DNA from: Myxosarcina sp. GI1
GTDB lineage: Bacteria; Cyanobacteriota; Cyanobacteriia; Cyanobacteriales; Xenococcaceae
Reading direction: 5' to 3'
Assembly (NCBI RefSeq): GCF_000756305.1
Contig: NZ_JRFE01000060.1
Coordinates: forward strand, 63,569-103,264
DNA length: 39,696 nt
Below, in pieces: positions 17,711 through 25,568 of this stretch; the stretch's first letter is position 1; the number at the start of each line of letters is the position of its first letter. A program made the translations under genes and the position numbers. The notes under the pieces are model-generated. The model saw only the letters and a list, made by a program, of their open reading frames with translations. It had not been told where the DNA came from and did not search any database.

Positions 17711-18274
17711 ATGGTTACAACTCCTTCTAAACCCATTAGTCTAGACGAGTTTTTAGCATTACCAGAAACCAAACCAGCTAGTGAATATATTGACGGGAAA
17801 ATTATTCAAAAACCAATGCCTCAAGGTGAACACAGTACAATACAGGGAGAACTAATTATTGTTTTGAACGGCGCACTCAAATCCCAGAAAATTGCCAGAG
17901 CTTTTCCAGAGTTAAGATGTACGTTTGGCGGACGTTCTATTGTACCTGATGTAGCTGTATATGCTTGGGATAGAATTCCGCGTCAAGATAATGGCAGAAT
18001 AGCAAATGCTTTTAAGATTGAACCAGACTGGACTATTGAAATTTTATCTCCCGACCAACGCCATAGTAGAGTAACCAAAAATATTCTTCATTGTTTAAAC
18101 CACGGTACGCAATTAGGATGGTTAATCGATCCCCAAGAACAATCTGTATTTGTTTATTTTCAAGGGCAACAGCCAGCATTTTTTGAAGATGCTAAGGATA
18201 TTTTACCTGTACCAGATTTTGCTAAAGCTTTTGAGTTAACTATAGGTGAATTATTTGGTTGGTTATTGGAATAG
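17711..18274 (+). CDS. Uma2 family (DUF820) endonuclease-like protein
   Basis: A 187-residue member of the Uma2 family, a PD-(D/E)XK-fold group greatly expanded in cyanobacteria. Typical features are SLDEFLALPETKPASEYIDG at the N-terminus, the conserved RSIVPDVAVYAWDR (PD of the nuclease core), WTIEILSPDQ (E-x-L-S-P) and GTQLGWLIDPQEQSVFVYF. Biological roles of the family are largely unknown. It stands alone, in the opposite direction to the genes on both sides, and is followed by two HIP1 octamers. Confidence 0.92.
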   Translation: MVTTPSKPISLDEFLALPETKPASEYIDGKIIQKPMPQGEHSTIQGELIIVLNGALKSQKIARAFPELRCTFGGRSIVPDVAVYAWDRIPRQDNGRIANAFKIEPDWTIEILSPDQRHSRVTKNILHCLNHGTQLGWLIDPQEQSVFVYFQGQQPAFFEDAKDILPVPDFAKAFELTIGELFGWLLE

Positions 18275-18339
18275 CGATCGCATCTCAAATACAAATCAGG
18301 TCAAAAGCGATCGCATTTTTAGTATAGACAGGTTAAGAG

Positions 18340-18936
18340 TTAGTGATAATCTTGAGTTGAGGTATTGCTAGTGCCAATATCTATCTTATATGACCGCGAA
18401 TACAAAACCCATTGTAAATCCGTCGCAAGAATTGCTTCTTTCACAGATAGTTTGCCAGGAGCTAATCTACTCTTCGTTAACTTTCGTGTTGAATATCTTA
18501 TAGTTTGATCTTGACTTTCTAAGTAAAACCAGGTTTCTCCATTATCTCCCCCCTGATGTGCAAGTGCGTTTCGCAGTTCTGAGAAGCTTAAATCCTGAAG
18601 AAAATCACAGAGTTTGGTTGATAATTGAGTATTTTTATTAACTTGAGGGAATTCAACTGATTCACGTAATTGAAAAAAGCAACCGTACAAAATAAGTTGT
18701 AGAGCAGCAGTTTGAGTGTAATGAGGTTTGTCGAGAAAATCAGGATTATTTAGAAGCCGAATGCCAGCCATCATAGCGACGCCCGCTTGGAAGATACAAC
18801 TGCGTTCTGCTTTATTTTTTGGTTCCCTTTGGTTCAGACATGGTTGAAGGTCATTAGTCAATTTCTGAGGTGATTCTGACAGCCAATCAAAACCCAAATC
18901 ACTCCGCCAGTGTCTAAAGATTTGTTCATCCAGCAT
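18340..18936 (-). CDS. HEPN-like helical protein of unknown function
   Basis: A 198-residue helical protein, not recognised by name. The segment LSFSELRNALAHQGGDNGE holds an R-N-x3-H motif (R, four residues, H), which is the signature of HEPN ribonucleases and related toxins; the preceding helices fit that fold. There is no adjacent nucleotidyltransferase (MNT) antitoxin. The Uma2 gene on the other side of a 65-bp convergent spacer could be coincidental. Confidence that it is a gene is good; the HEPN label is tentative. Confidence 0.6.
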   Translation of the reverse strand: MLDEQIFRHWRSDLGFDWLSESPQKLTNDLQPCLNQREPKNKAERSCIFQAGVAMMAGIRLLNNPDFLDKPHYTQTAALQLILYGCFFQLRESVEFPQVNKNTQLSTKLCDFLQDLSFSELRNALAHQGGDNGETWFYLESQDQTIRYSTRKLTKSRLAPGKLSVKEAILATDLQWVLYSRSYKIDIGTSNTSTQDYH

Positions 18937-19051
18937 ACTTTTGATTTAATTTAATACGTTCAGAATTAAAAACAGGTATGGAAAAATCGCCTCTTAAAGA
19001 TTACTCTCATGGATGAGGCGATATACAAGATAGATACGATTATTTTAATAA

Positions 19052-20458
19052 TTACAATTGCTTAACCTCCGCTACCAACTGCGAAACTACATCCTGTGCG
19101 CTACCGAATAGCATGGTGGTTTTATCTTTATAGAATAGTTCGTTATCCACTCCTGCAAAACCAGTGTTCATACTGCGCTTAATGACAATGGCGTGGTTTG
19201 CTTTGTCCACGTCGATGATGGGCATTCCGTAAATGGGGCTGCGGTTGTCGTTACGGGCTGCCGGGTTGACTACATCGTTAGCACCGATAACTAAAGCTAC
19301 GTCAACGCGATCGAATTCGGTGTTGATATCATCCATATCGTACAGGCGATCGTAGGAAACGTTGGCTTCGGCTAGTAGTACGTTCATGTGTCCTGGCATT
19401 CTTCCTGCTACTGGATGGATAGCGTATTTAACATCAACGCCCATTTTTTCTAGTTGTGAGGCTAATTCTCTAACACCGTGTTGTGCCTGAGCTACTGCCA
19501 TACCGTAACCAGGAACGATTACTACCGAGCGAGCATAACCGAGCATCATTGCTCCTTCTTCACTGTCGATGGAACGATAGGTTTTATCGATTTCTGCACC
19601 ACTATTGCCACCACCAACGGCAACGCTATCTCCACCAAAAGCACCGAATAGCACGTTGCTGAGGGGTCGGTTCATTGCCTTGCACATGATTTGGGTCAAA
19701 ATTAACCCTGATGCGCCTACTAATGCCCCTGCAACGATGAGCATATTATTGCCTAGAATAAAGCCCACCGCACTGGCAGCCAAACCCGAAAAGGAGTTTA
19801 ACAGGGAGACAACTACAGGCATATCCCCACCACCAATGGGGAGGACGAACAAAGCACCAAAAACCAAAGATATAGCGGTTATAGACAGAAAGATTGCGGG
19901 ATTTTCGGGCTGAATTAAAAGATAAACACTACCAGCTAAAAAGCTAGCTAGCAGTAAAAAATTAACAGGCTGTTGCAAGGGAAAGGTAACGGGAGAACCC
20001 GAAACTAAACCCTGGAGTTTGGCAAAAGCCAGTATACTACCCGTGAGAGTTACCCCACCGATTAACACCCCTAAAATAGCGATAAAAGTAGCATCTAGGG
20101 GAACAGTGCCAGTAGTGGTAAGAACTCTCCAGAATTCACCTACTGCCACTAAAGCTGAAGCGGCACCACCTACACCGTTGAAGATGCCCACCATTTGGGG
20201 CATATCGGTCATGGCTACTTTCTGTGCTGCGATCGCCCCAATTAAAGAACCAGCGATAATGCCTACTAAGATCCACTCGTAATTAAGTACGGATTGGTTT
20301 AATAAAGTGGCGATAATAGCAACAAACATACCTACTGCTGCGAGAAAATTTCCCTTACGGGCAGTTGCGGGAGAACCGAGTTTTTTTAATCCTAGAATGA
20401 ATAGTGCCGCAGCCGTTAAATAAGCCAGTTCGATACCCGTATTCAAATATGTACTCAT
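19052..20458 (-). CDS. pntB: NAD(P) transhydrogenase subunit beta
   Basis: A 468-residue protein with about nine membrane segments followed by the NADP-binding domain III. Recognisable motifs are GGDSVAVGGGNSGAEIDKTY before domain III, VIVPGYGMAVAQAQHGVREL and HPVAGRMPGHMNVLLAEANV in it, and VALVIGANDVVNPAARND near the end. The enzyme couples proton translocation to hydride transfer from NADH to NADP+. It overlaps pntA2 by 4 bp (ATGA), showing translational coupling in a pntA1-pntA2-pntB operon. Confidence 0.97.
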   Translation of the reverse strand: MSTYLNTGIELAYLTAAALFILGLKKLGSPATARKGNFLAAVGMFVAIIATLLNQSVLNYEWILVGIIAGSLIGAIAAQKVAMTDMPQMVGIFNGVGGAASALVAVGEFWRVLTTTGTVPLDATFIAILGVLIGGVTLTGSILAFAKLQGLVSGSPVTFPLQQPVNFLLLASFLAGSVYLLIQPENPAIFLSITAISLVFGALFVLPIGGGDMPVVVSLLNSFSGLAASAVGFILGNNMLIVAGALVGASGLILTQIMCKAMNRPLSNVLFGAFGGDSVAVGGGNSGAEIDKTYRSIDSEEGAMMLGYARSVVIVPGYGMAVAQAQHGVRELASQLEKMGVDVKYAIHPVAGRMPGHMNVLLAEANVSYDRLYDMDDINTEFDRVDVALVIGANDVVNPAARNDNRSPIYGMPIIDVDKANHAIVIKRSMNTGFAGVDNELFYKDKTTMLFGSAQDVVSQLVAEVKQL

Positions 20459-20745
20459 GATGCTTCCTTCTTCTTAAACATTTGCAGCATTCTGTCGGTT
20501 ACTAAAAAACCGCCTACAACGTTGACAGTGGCTAAAATAACGGCAATAAAACCGAAGATAGTCACTAAATTCCAATCTTTTGTACCCGTAATTAGTAGCG
20601 CACCTACTATGGCGATACCAGAGATGGCATTGGCACCAGACATTAGGGGGGTGTGTAAAGTTGGAGGTACTTTATTAATGACCTCAAATCCCACGAATGA
20701 TGCCAGAACGAATACTACTAAACCTGTTAATAATTCTGCTTCCAT
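20455..20745 (-). CDS. pntA2: NAD(P) transhydrogenase subunit alpha, membrane part
   Basis: A 96-residue protein with three membrane helices, the separate transmembrane part (domain IIa) of the split alpha subunit. FVLASFVGFEVINKVPPTLH and TPLMSGANAISGIAIVGALL are near-invariant in the family. It lies 62 bp after pntA1 and overlaps pntB by 4 bp. The split alpha subunit is usual in cyanobacteria. Confidence 0.95.
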   Translation of the reverse strand: MEAELLTGLVVFVLASFVGFEVINKVPPTLHTPLMSGANAISGIAIVGALLITGTKDWNLVTIFGFIAVILATVNVVGGFLVTDRMLQMFKKKEAS

Positions 20746-20807
20746 AAAATTGACTCCTTTTATTTGTTGGTAGCTAGTAGTTGGTCAGTATTAAAAACGA
20801 TTAACCA

Positions 20808-21959
20808 TTACCCACTAACCACTAACAATTTTTCTTTGACTCGTTCGTTGCGTATTTCGCCATTATGAGTAACGCAAGCACTATTAATGATGTCGTCGTC
20901 AAAATCCAATTGCAATTCGCCATCCTTAGCCAGATATTTCACCAGGTTGAGGAGATTTTTGGCATACATTTGGCTGCTGTTGACAGGGACATTACTGGGT
21001 AAATTTGCGGGACTAATTATGGTTACGCCACGATAGATAACGTCTTTACCTGCTTCACTACTGGCGCAGTTACCCCCAGTATCGGCAGCCAGATCGAGGA
21101 TTACCGAACCAGGGTTCATTTGTGCCACTGTTTCTTCGGCTATCAGCAAGGGTGCAGTTTTGCCTGGTACTTGAGCGGTAGTAATTACTACGTCTGCTTT
21201 GGTAACATATTCGCTCAAACCCTTACGGATGCGTTCTTGAGTATTGCTGCCAAGCTGTTTGGCGTAGCCACCTTCAGCGACGGTATCTTCTTCTAGGTTA
21301 ATTTCGATAAATTTCGCCCCGACGCTTTGTACTTCTTCTCTTACCGTCGGACGAATATCAAATGCTTCTACTACCGCACCCAACCTTCTAGCGGTAGCGA
21401 TTGCCTGTAAGCCAGCTACCCCCGCCCCCAAAACTAACACTTTAGCAGGGGGGATCGTTCCTGCGGCAGTAGTCATCATGGGAAAGATGCGCGGTAAACT
21501 AGCTGCAGCTAGCAACACCGCTTTATAACCTGCAATATTAGCTTGAGACGATAGCGCATCCATGCTTTGAGCGCGGGTAGAGCGGGGAATTAGCTCCATA
21601 CTGAAAGCTGTAACCTGACGCTGTGCCAGTTTTTGAGTGACTGTAGGATCGCTCAAAGGATTGAGAAAACTAATTAGAGTCGATCCTGGTTTGAGCCAGT
21701 CATAAACTAACTCACTATCTCGTTTGCCAGGAGGATTAACTTTGAGTATGATATCTGCTTCTTGCCAGAGAGTAGCGCGATCGCTAATTATCTTCGCTCC
21801 TGCTGTTTCGTAGGCAGCATCGACATAGCCTGCTCCCACACCAGCAGCCGCTTCTACCCAAACTTCAAAACCCTGTTCGATCAGACGAGACACGGTATCG
21901 GGAACTTGAGCTACACGCAGTTCTCCTAGCTCGTTTTCTTTGGCAACGGCTATTTTCAT
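20808..21959 (-). CDS. pntA: NAD(P) transhydrogenase subunit alpha, NAD-binding part
   Basis: A 383-residue soluble domain I. The N-terminus MKIAVAKENELGELRVAQVP, the dinucleotide-binding loop VLVLGAGVAGLQAIATARRL, and ITTAQVPGKTAPLLI identify the alanine-dehydrogenase/PntA family. It is the first gene of the pntAB operon. About 240 bp upstream are two 22-bp-spaced nif-type repeats (22198 and 22220), so the operon may be induced with nitrogen fixation. A link to the NADPH or redox demand of nitrogenase is inference. Confidence 0.96.
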   Translation of the reverse strand: MKIAVAKENELGELRVAQVPDTVSRLIEQGFEVWVEAAAGVGAGYVDAAYETAGAKIISDRATLWQEADIILKVNPPGKRDSELVYDWLKPGSTLISFLNPLSDPTVTQKLAQRQVTAFSMELIPRSTRAQSMDALSSQANIAGYKAVLLAAASLPRIFPMMTTAAGTIPPAKVLVLGAGVAGLQAIATARRLGAVVEAFDIRPTVREEVQSVGAKFIEINLEEDTVAEGGYAKQLGSNTQERIRKGLSEYVTKADVVITTAQVPGKTAPLLIAEETVAQMNPGSVILDLAADTGGNCASSEAGKDVIYRGVTIISPANLPSNVPVNSSQMYAKNLLNLVKYLAKDGELQLDFDDDIINSACVTHNGEIRNERVKEKLLVVSG

Positions 21960-22189
21960 TGAATTCTCCTATATAATTGCTAGTCGTCGGTCATTGGTCT
22001 TACGCTTACGAAGAACCAATAACCAATTACAAAAAATTTTGTATGTACTGTCGATCTAACTCTTTTAAAGACTTATACCAGACAATTTTTTACAGGAAAG
22101 ATTTTTAACTCAGAATTAGATTAGTTAAGGTAGTACTGTAGGGCTAAAACCTAGTTAGATTAGGTTAAATAGATTTTCTATGAGGGGTA

Positions 22190-22227
22190 AGGTACGAGTA
22201 TTTTTGACCAAAAGTGCGGGTATTTTC
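22190..22227 (-). promoter_or_regulatory. Nif-type 22-bp-spaced repeat upstream of pntAB
   Basis: On the minus strand AAATACCCGCAC (complement of ATAC at 22220-22223) and AAATACTCGTACC (at 22198-22201) are exactly 22 bp apart and followed by TTACC. They match the elements before nifP and the NafY/NifX-like operon. The 21960-22406 spacer has no convincing gene; two overlapping plus-strand frames there look spurious. Confidence 0.65.
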
Positions 22228-22406
22228 AATGGCGGAGTATGGTCAGGAAACGCACAAGTTGCAAGTCAATCTAGAAGCTGGTTTTGGTGCTTGCTTTGTG
22301 TCGATTATGAAGAGTCGAACTTGTACTCACACTTATGCTGTAAGAATAGAAAAGATAGGTAAGCGCGATCGCACCACTCATCCCGTTAAATTATCGTCTA
22401 TTGTCT

Positions 22407-22620
22407 GTTACTATCTGACAACATCCAAATAAAGAGGTTCTCTTATACTCCCTGGTTCTTTGATGCGATCTAAGACGAGGATACCTTTGACTGTTTTAGG
22501 TAGTGCAGTGACTAATCTCTAAGCATCAAGATGATAGAAAAGTACTTTGAAAACCTCTATTGCTGTTGTTGTTTGATGGAGGAAATCGAAGGCTTTATAG
22601 GAGCAATTATCTGCCCATTT
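22407..22620 (-). pseudogene. nifJ: nifJ fragment (pyruvate:ferredoxin/flavodoxin oxidoreductase)
   Basis: The minus strand reads, in one frame interrupted by one stop, KAFDFLHQTTTAIEVFKVL, FYHLDA, a stop, RLVTA, then LPKTVKGILVLDRIKEPGS and IREPLYLDVVR before a stop at 22407-22409. This is the highly conserved LP-x-TVK-x-I-x-VLDRTKEPG-x-x-GEPLYLDV region of PFOR/NifJ and the strand-helix before it. About 70 of roughly 1,190 residues remain. Mutations (RIKEPG for RTKEPG, IREPL for IGEPL) and the internal stop show decay. It lies just downstream of the nifP/asr1405 relic on the same strand. Confidence 0.8.
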
Positions 22621-22622
22621 TT

Positions 22623-22751
22623 CTAAAGAGAGTCTTTACTGGATTTGATTTGGTTTTGTCTTTCTAATTTTTTGAGTAAATAGAAACTCATACATCCTTG
22701 CGGCAGTATTCCCAGTAAAATGAAGCCTAAACCTAAAAGTAGAGAGAGCAT
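22623..22751 (-). CDS. Small single-span membrane protein, 42 residues
   Basis: ATG at 22751 with AAGGTGA about 9 nt upstream opens a 42-codon frame. It has one hydrophobic helix (LSLLLGLGFILLGILPQG) followed by a basic tail (YLLKKLERQNQ). It begins 32 bp after the stop of the nifP/asr1405 fusion and abuts the nifJ relic. The ribosome-binding site and the membrane-helix/charged-tail design favour a real small protein, but it may be chance sequence in a decayed region. Confidence 0.4.
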   Translation of the reverse strand: MLSLLLGLGFILLGILPQGCMSFYLLKKLERQNQIKSSKDSL

Positions 22752-22783
22752 AATTATTCACCTTGTAGTTTGCTAATTCATAT

Positions 22784-23383
22784 CTAACTGGCGATATCTT
22801 GGTTCCAGCAATTGTGAAGCATTTGCACTAACTCTGGAGTTTTAGCGGTAGATTGCTGAATTGTTTGATGAACTAGTATGGCAATATTTACATCTTTAAC
22901 TTCGACCCAAATATTACCATCACGGGTACGCCAACAGGGTATATCTAATTCTTGTAGGCGTTGGTAAGCAATCTGCTTGGCATAATCGGAAATTTCAACG
23001 ATAGGTACGACGATGACGTTGGCAAATGTCGAGCTACATTCATTGTCTTTACCCTCTTTTCCTATTTTGTGTTCGGGAAAAATATCAAAATTGGTAAAAA
23101 ACCACCACAAGAAAGCTAAAAAGCGCGGCAATAAAGGTATTTGCTTCCGTTCTAACCAACAAACAAACTGAGAAAACAGCAAACTGCAACAACCTGGTTT
23201 AGCTGTCAAACCTTCTAACCAGTTTCGTTTGGCCGAACCGCGATCGTATTTTTGACGTAACTTAATAAGTGCTGTATGCCATTGATGAACGATTAGATTT
23301 ATATTTTCTCCCCGTTGAAGAGCAAAAAAAGTCGTTTTTCCCAATCGTCGGAAGTGAAATTTTTGGTCGAAAGGCTTTTGCAT
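22784..23383 (-). CDS. In-frame fusion relic: NifP/CysE N-terminus joined to Asr1405/Asl0597-like protein
   Basis: A 199-residue frame. Residues 44-110 (RNWLEGLTAKPGCCSLLFSQ, RKQIPLLPRFLAFLWWFFTN) align with the N-terminal part of NifP at 38374-39102. Residues about 119-199 (YQRLQELDIPCWRTRDGNIW) align with the Asr1405-like protein at 38112-38381 (HRRLQELNISCWCPQDGTLW). The left-handed beta-helix with the serine acetyltransferase catalytic residues is absent. In the main locus these two genes overlap by 8 bp, so one internal deletion in a duplicated pair explains this gene. It keeps an open frame and a nif-type upstream element, so it may still be expressed. The first 43 residues are unmatched. 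Confidence 0.75.
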   Translation of the reverse strand: MQKPFDQKFHFRRLGKTTFFALQRGENINLIVHQWHTALIKLRQKYDRGSAKRNWLEGLTAKPGCCSLLFSQFVCWLERKQIPLLPRFLAFLWWFFTNFDIFPEHKIGKEGKDNECSSTFANVIVVPIVEISDYAKQIAYQRLQELDIPCWRTRDGNIWVEVKDVNIAILVHQTIQQSTAKTPELVQMLHNCWNQDIAS

Positions 23384-23393
23384 TACTCTGTCT

Positions 23394-23417
23394 CAAAACA
23401 ACTTTAATGTTGTTTTG
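23394..23417. repeat. 9-bp inverted repeat in leader of fusion relic
   Basis: CAAAACAAC (23394-23402) and GTTGTTTTG (23409-23417) form a perfect stem with loop TTTAAT, starting 11 bp upstream of the fusion relic's ATG (23383). It could shape the leader RNA or be an operator. There is no evidence for either. Confidence 0.4.
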
Positions 23418-23542
23418 TTTATATCAGCAGCCCAATTGAGATTTCGTTTACCGCAGGGAATATAAATTAATTCAAATTTATTAAATCTACCCTTACCGAG
23501 TTGAAACTATTAGTGTAGAAAGATTAAATAATTTCTAATGTG

Positions 23543-23583
23543 GTAAGGATGCTAGTATTTTTGACTGGGTTATCGGTATTTTA
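23543..23583 (-). promoter_or_regulatory. Nif-type repeat upstream of fusion relic
   Basis: On the minus strand AAATACCGATAACC (complement of ATAC at 23576-23579) and AAATACTAGCATCC (at 23555-23558) lie 21 bp apart and are followed by TTACC, about 170 bp before the relic's ATG. The layout is that of the nifP, pntAB and NafY/NifX-like promoters with one base less spacing. Confidence 0.55.
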
Positions 23584-23726
23584 AGGTCGAGACCTTAGCT
23601 TTACTGCACTCAGGCTGTAGAGCGAAATTTATCGCTTAAGTTTTGACTCGATCGTAGCTCTATTGAACTAGTTTTATTTGTCATAATTGATTTTCGAGCG
23701 ATGTAAGATCAATAGGCGAAAACATT

Positions 23727-23925
23727 TTGAAGCAGTTTCAGACAGTGAATCTAATTTTAACTGAATTGATTTATCAATCTTTGGCTGAGAAAGAATTATT
23801 ACCCCAAAAACATCTAGTTGATGCTGATTATGTTGATGGGACTTTATTAGTGGAGAGTAAACAAAAGCATGACATTAAACTTATGGGTCCTGTCCGTGAA
23901 AATGTAAGTTGGCAATTCAAAAATC
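23727..23925 (+). pseudogene. IS1182-family transposase fragment
   Basis: The plus strand reads YQSLAEKELLPQKHLVDADY, VDGTLLVESKQKHDIKLMG, then GPVRENVSWQ. This is the middle of an IS1182-type DDE transposase (HLVDAGY-x-DA, LV-x-S, GPVR-x-x-x-SWQ). Both the N-terminal and C-terminal parts are missing; the frame runs directly into an unrelated PAS-domain fragment. The right boundary is approximate. Confidence 0.75.
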
Positions 23926-23929
23926 CTGA

Positions 23930-24188
23930 TCGCTACGATGTAATCGTGGGGCAAAACACCTATATTAGTTCTCAGATCTACGCTCTGCTAGGTTACACCG
24001 TACAGGAAATATCGTATATGGGAGCCAACTTTGTGACATAAGTAATACATTCCGAAGATTTGGCTCGCTTTGGCGATCATATAGAAAGACTTCGTAGCTT
24101 CGAGGGGAGAGAGGTCTACACCTTTGAATATCGAATGCGCCATAAAAGTAACGAATGGCTTTGGAGGAGCATGATTAGTTTTATGTAG
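23930..24188 (+). pseudogene. PAS-domain fragment (PAS_3 type)
   Basis: Continuing in the same frame as the transposase fragment, the plus strand reads YISSQIYALLGYTVQEISYM, GANFVT, a stop at 24039-24041, then VIHSEDLARFGDHIERLRSF and EVYTFEYRMRHKSNEWLWRS. This is a nearly complete PAS_3 domain (SPQ-x-x-x-LLGYT-x-EE, HPDD, EYRMRH-x-x-G-EW-x-W) of the kind found in cyanobacterial sensor kinases. One stop codon interrupts it and no kinase sequence follows. It is a fragment captured at a rearrangement junction. Confidence 0.75.
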
Positions 24189-24746
24189 CAACCGTCCCAC
24201 TTCGAGATCGGTGCAATCGCTCGTTATGCCATCCCCATGTACAACAATGGTCATCGCTCCATAGGCGCTATTATTGTCGCCAGGAAGAGCATGAATCAAA
24301 GACCCAAAAAGTTCTTCTGCTGAATCATCGGTTGGTAACACTTTGCGTAGTCCGATCAGTCTTTGTTGAGGAACTTCTTTGACGATCGCATCTTTTACTA
24401 AACTATCGCGATCTTGGATTTGCTTGAGGCGGGATTCAATAGTACGAATGCGTTGCAGTTCTCCTAATACCTGCTGTTCTAACTCTACTTTTTTAAGTGA
24501 TAACATCCCCTGTATTTCCGTTGGAGAAATATCATCGCGGACAAACCTTTGAATCTGATTTAACGAGATTCCCAGATCTTTTAATGCCAAAATGCGATTG
24601 AGTTCTGACAGTTGACTTGCGCTATAGTAACGATGTCCGCTAGCGCGATCGATTTTAACGGGTTGAAACAAACCAATTTCATCGTAGTAACGCAGCAATC
24701 GCTTAGAAACTTGAGCGATTCGTGCATATTCTCCAATACTGTACAT
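23988..24746 (-). CDS. MerR family regulator, 3'-truncated
   Basis: The 252-residue frame starts with a clear MerR winged helix (YSIGEYARIAQVSKRLLRYY, DEIGLFQPVKIDRASGHRYY) and a long dimerisation helix (about 75-115). The effector-binding (GyrI/BltR-like) domain begins at about residue 120 but stops at about residue 185-190, near LEVGRLLHKTN. The last 60 or so codons are merely the antisense of the PAS fragment on the other strand. The protein has therefore lost much of its ligand domain by a rearrangement and gained a random tail. DNA binding may persist, but drug or ligand sensing is unlikely. No target gene is adjacent. Confidence 0.75.
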   Translation of the reverse strand: MYSIGEYARIAQVSKRLLRYYDEIGLFQPVKIDRASGHRYYSASQLSELNRILALKDLGISLNQIQRFVRDDISPTEIQGMLSLKKVELEQQVLGELQRIRTIESRLKQIQDRDSLVKDAIVKEVPQQRLIGLRKVLPTDDSAEELFGSLIHALPGDNNSAYGAMTIVVHGDGITSDCTDLEVGRLLHKTNHAPPKPFVTFMAHSIFKGVDLSPLEATKSFYMIAKASQIFGMYYLCHKVGSHIRYFLYGVT

Positions 24747-24959
24747 GATGTTTTCGTTTCTTCTGTCGCTGTACCTTTAAGATAGGGGGTGACGTAGCGT
24801 GAAGTTCAAGCAGAATGAAAAATTTCTTTACAATCTCACGGAATTAATGACTGAAAGAATGCCTATAGCTCAAAGGTTAAAAGAAAATCTTAGCTCTGGT
24901 AAATGATATTGCTTTGGACTCTCTAATTCAAAAAAATCGACTCAATTCCAAGCAACAAA

Positions 24960-24998
24960 AAATGGTAATTCAACGCTACCTTAAGGGAATTACCATTT
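24960..24998 (-). terminator. Rho-independent terminator of SDR-DUF1772 operon
   Basis: AAATGGTAATTC (24960-24971) and GAATTACCATTT (24987-24998) form a 12-bp stem with a 15-nt loop. Read on the minus strand, the hairpin is followed by a run of T, and it lies 34 bp after the DUF1772 stop codon. The remaining 24747-24959 spacer has no convincing gene. Confidence 0.7.
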
Positions 24999-25031
24999 AG
25001 AATTCTTTCATTTTAAGAGATAAACGATAGT

Positions 25032-25535
25032 TCAAGTTGTTAATCCCGAACGAATTATAGCCATAGCAAATAAAATTGCTGCCAATAACGCTGCTGCTGA
25101 CCTAACATGATTCCAAAATGTCCAATTGGTGAGATATTTCGACCAGAGAGTAGAACCCTTGATACTATTCGGAGTAACTACTGCCAAAGCATCATTCAGA
25201 GGTATATTTCCCACAATAGTTACGCCAATTGTGCCAATTAGATAGAGTATGTTAGCAGTAAGTAAATATGCAGCAATGGAAGGCTGCCACTGGAATAGCA
25301 GAGAAACAGATAACAAAATTCCAGCTACAGCAGGGGCGAAAAATGCTGTCATGAACCAGGGATTGATAACAGTAATATTAATCGATTGCATGGTAGCGAT
25401 GCCCTGAGATGCTGGTTGCTTGGCTAAAGCTTGCATGACAAAAGTTGAAAAAGCAAAGAAGATTCCTCCACTCACAGCACTGCCAACAGTTGCTAACAAA
25501 ATTAACGGTAGACGCAAATTTTCTACAATAGTCAT
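25032..25535 (-). CDS. DUF1772 (anthrone-oxygenase-like) membrane protein
   Basis: A 167-residue protein with four membrane segments: LILLATVGSAVSGGIFFAFS, WFMTAFFAPAVAGILLSVSL, YLLTANILYLIGTIGVTIVG and ALLAAILFAMAIIRSG. The FFAFSTFVMQAL and VGNIPLNDAL motifs are typical of DUF1772. Family members are related to fungal anthrone oxygenases; the bacterial role is unknown. It follows the SDR gene by 33 bp, and the pair is divergent from an AraC regulator. Confidence 0.85.
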   Translation of the reverse strand: MTIVENLRLPLILLATVGSAVSGGIFFAFSTFVMQALAKQPASQGIATMQSINITVINPWFMTAFFAPAVAGILLSVSLLFQWQPSIAAYLLTANILYLIGTIGVTIVGNIPLNDALAVVTPNSIKGSTLWSKYLTNWTFWNHVRSAAALLAAILFAMAIIRSGLTT

Positions 25536-25568
25536 TATGTCTTTACTTCTTATTCTTTAAAAATATTT

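Noticed and set aside
22180-22432. Two overlapping plus-strand frames of 60 and 72 codons
   Set aside because: There is no ribosome-binding site or recognisable motif, and they overlap the pntAB promoter repeats and the end of the nifJ relic.
24799-24906. GTG-initiated 35-codon plus-strand frame in the spacer after the MerR gene
   Set aside because: It is too short, has no family resemblance that I can name and no clear ribosome-binding site.
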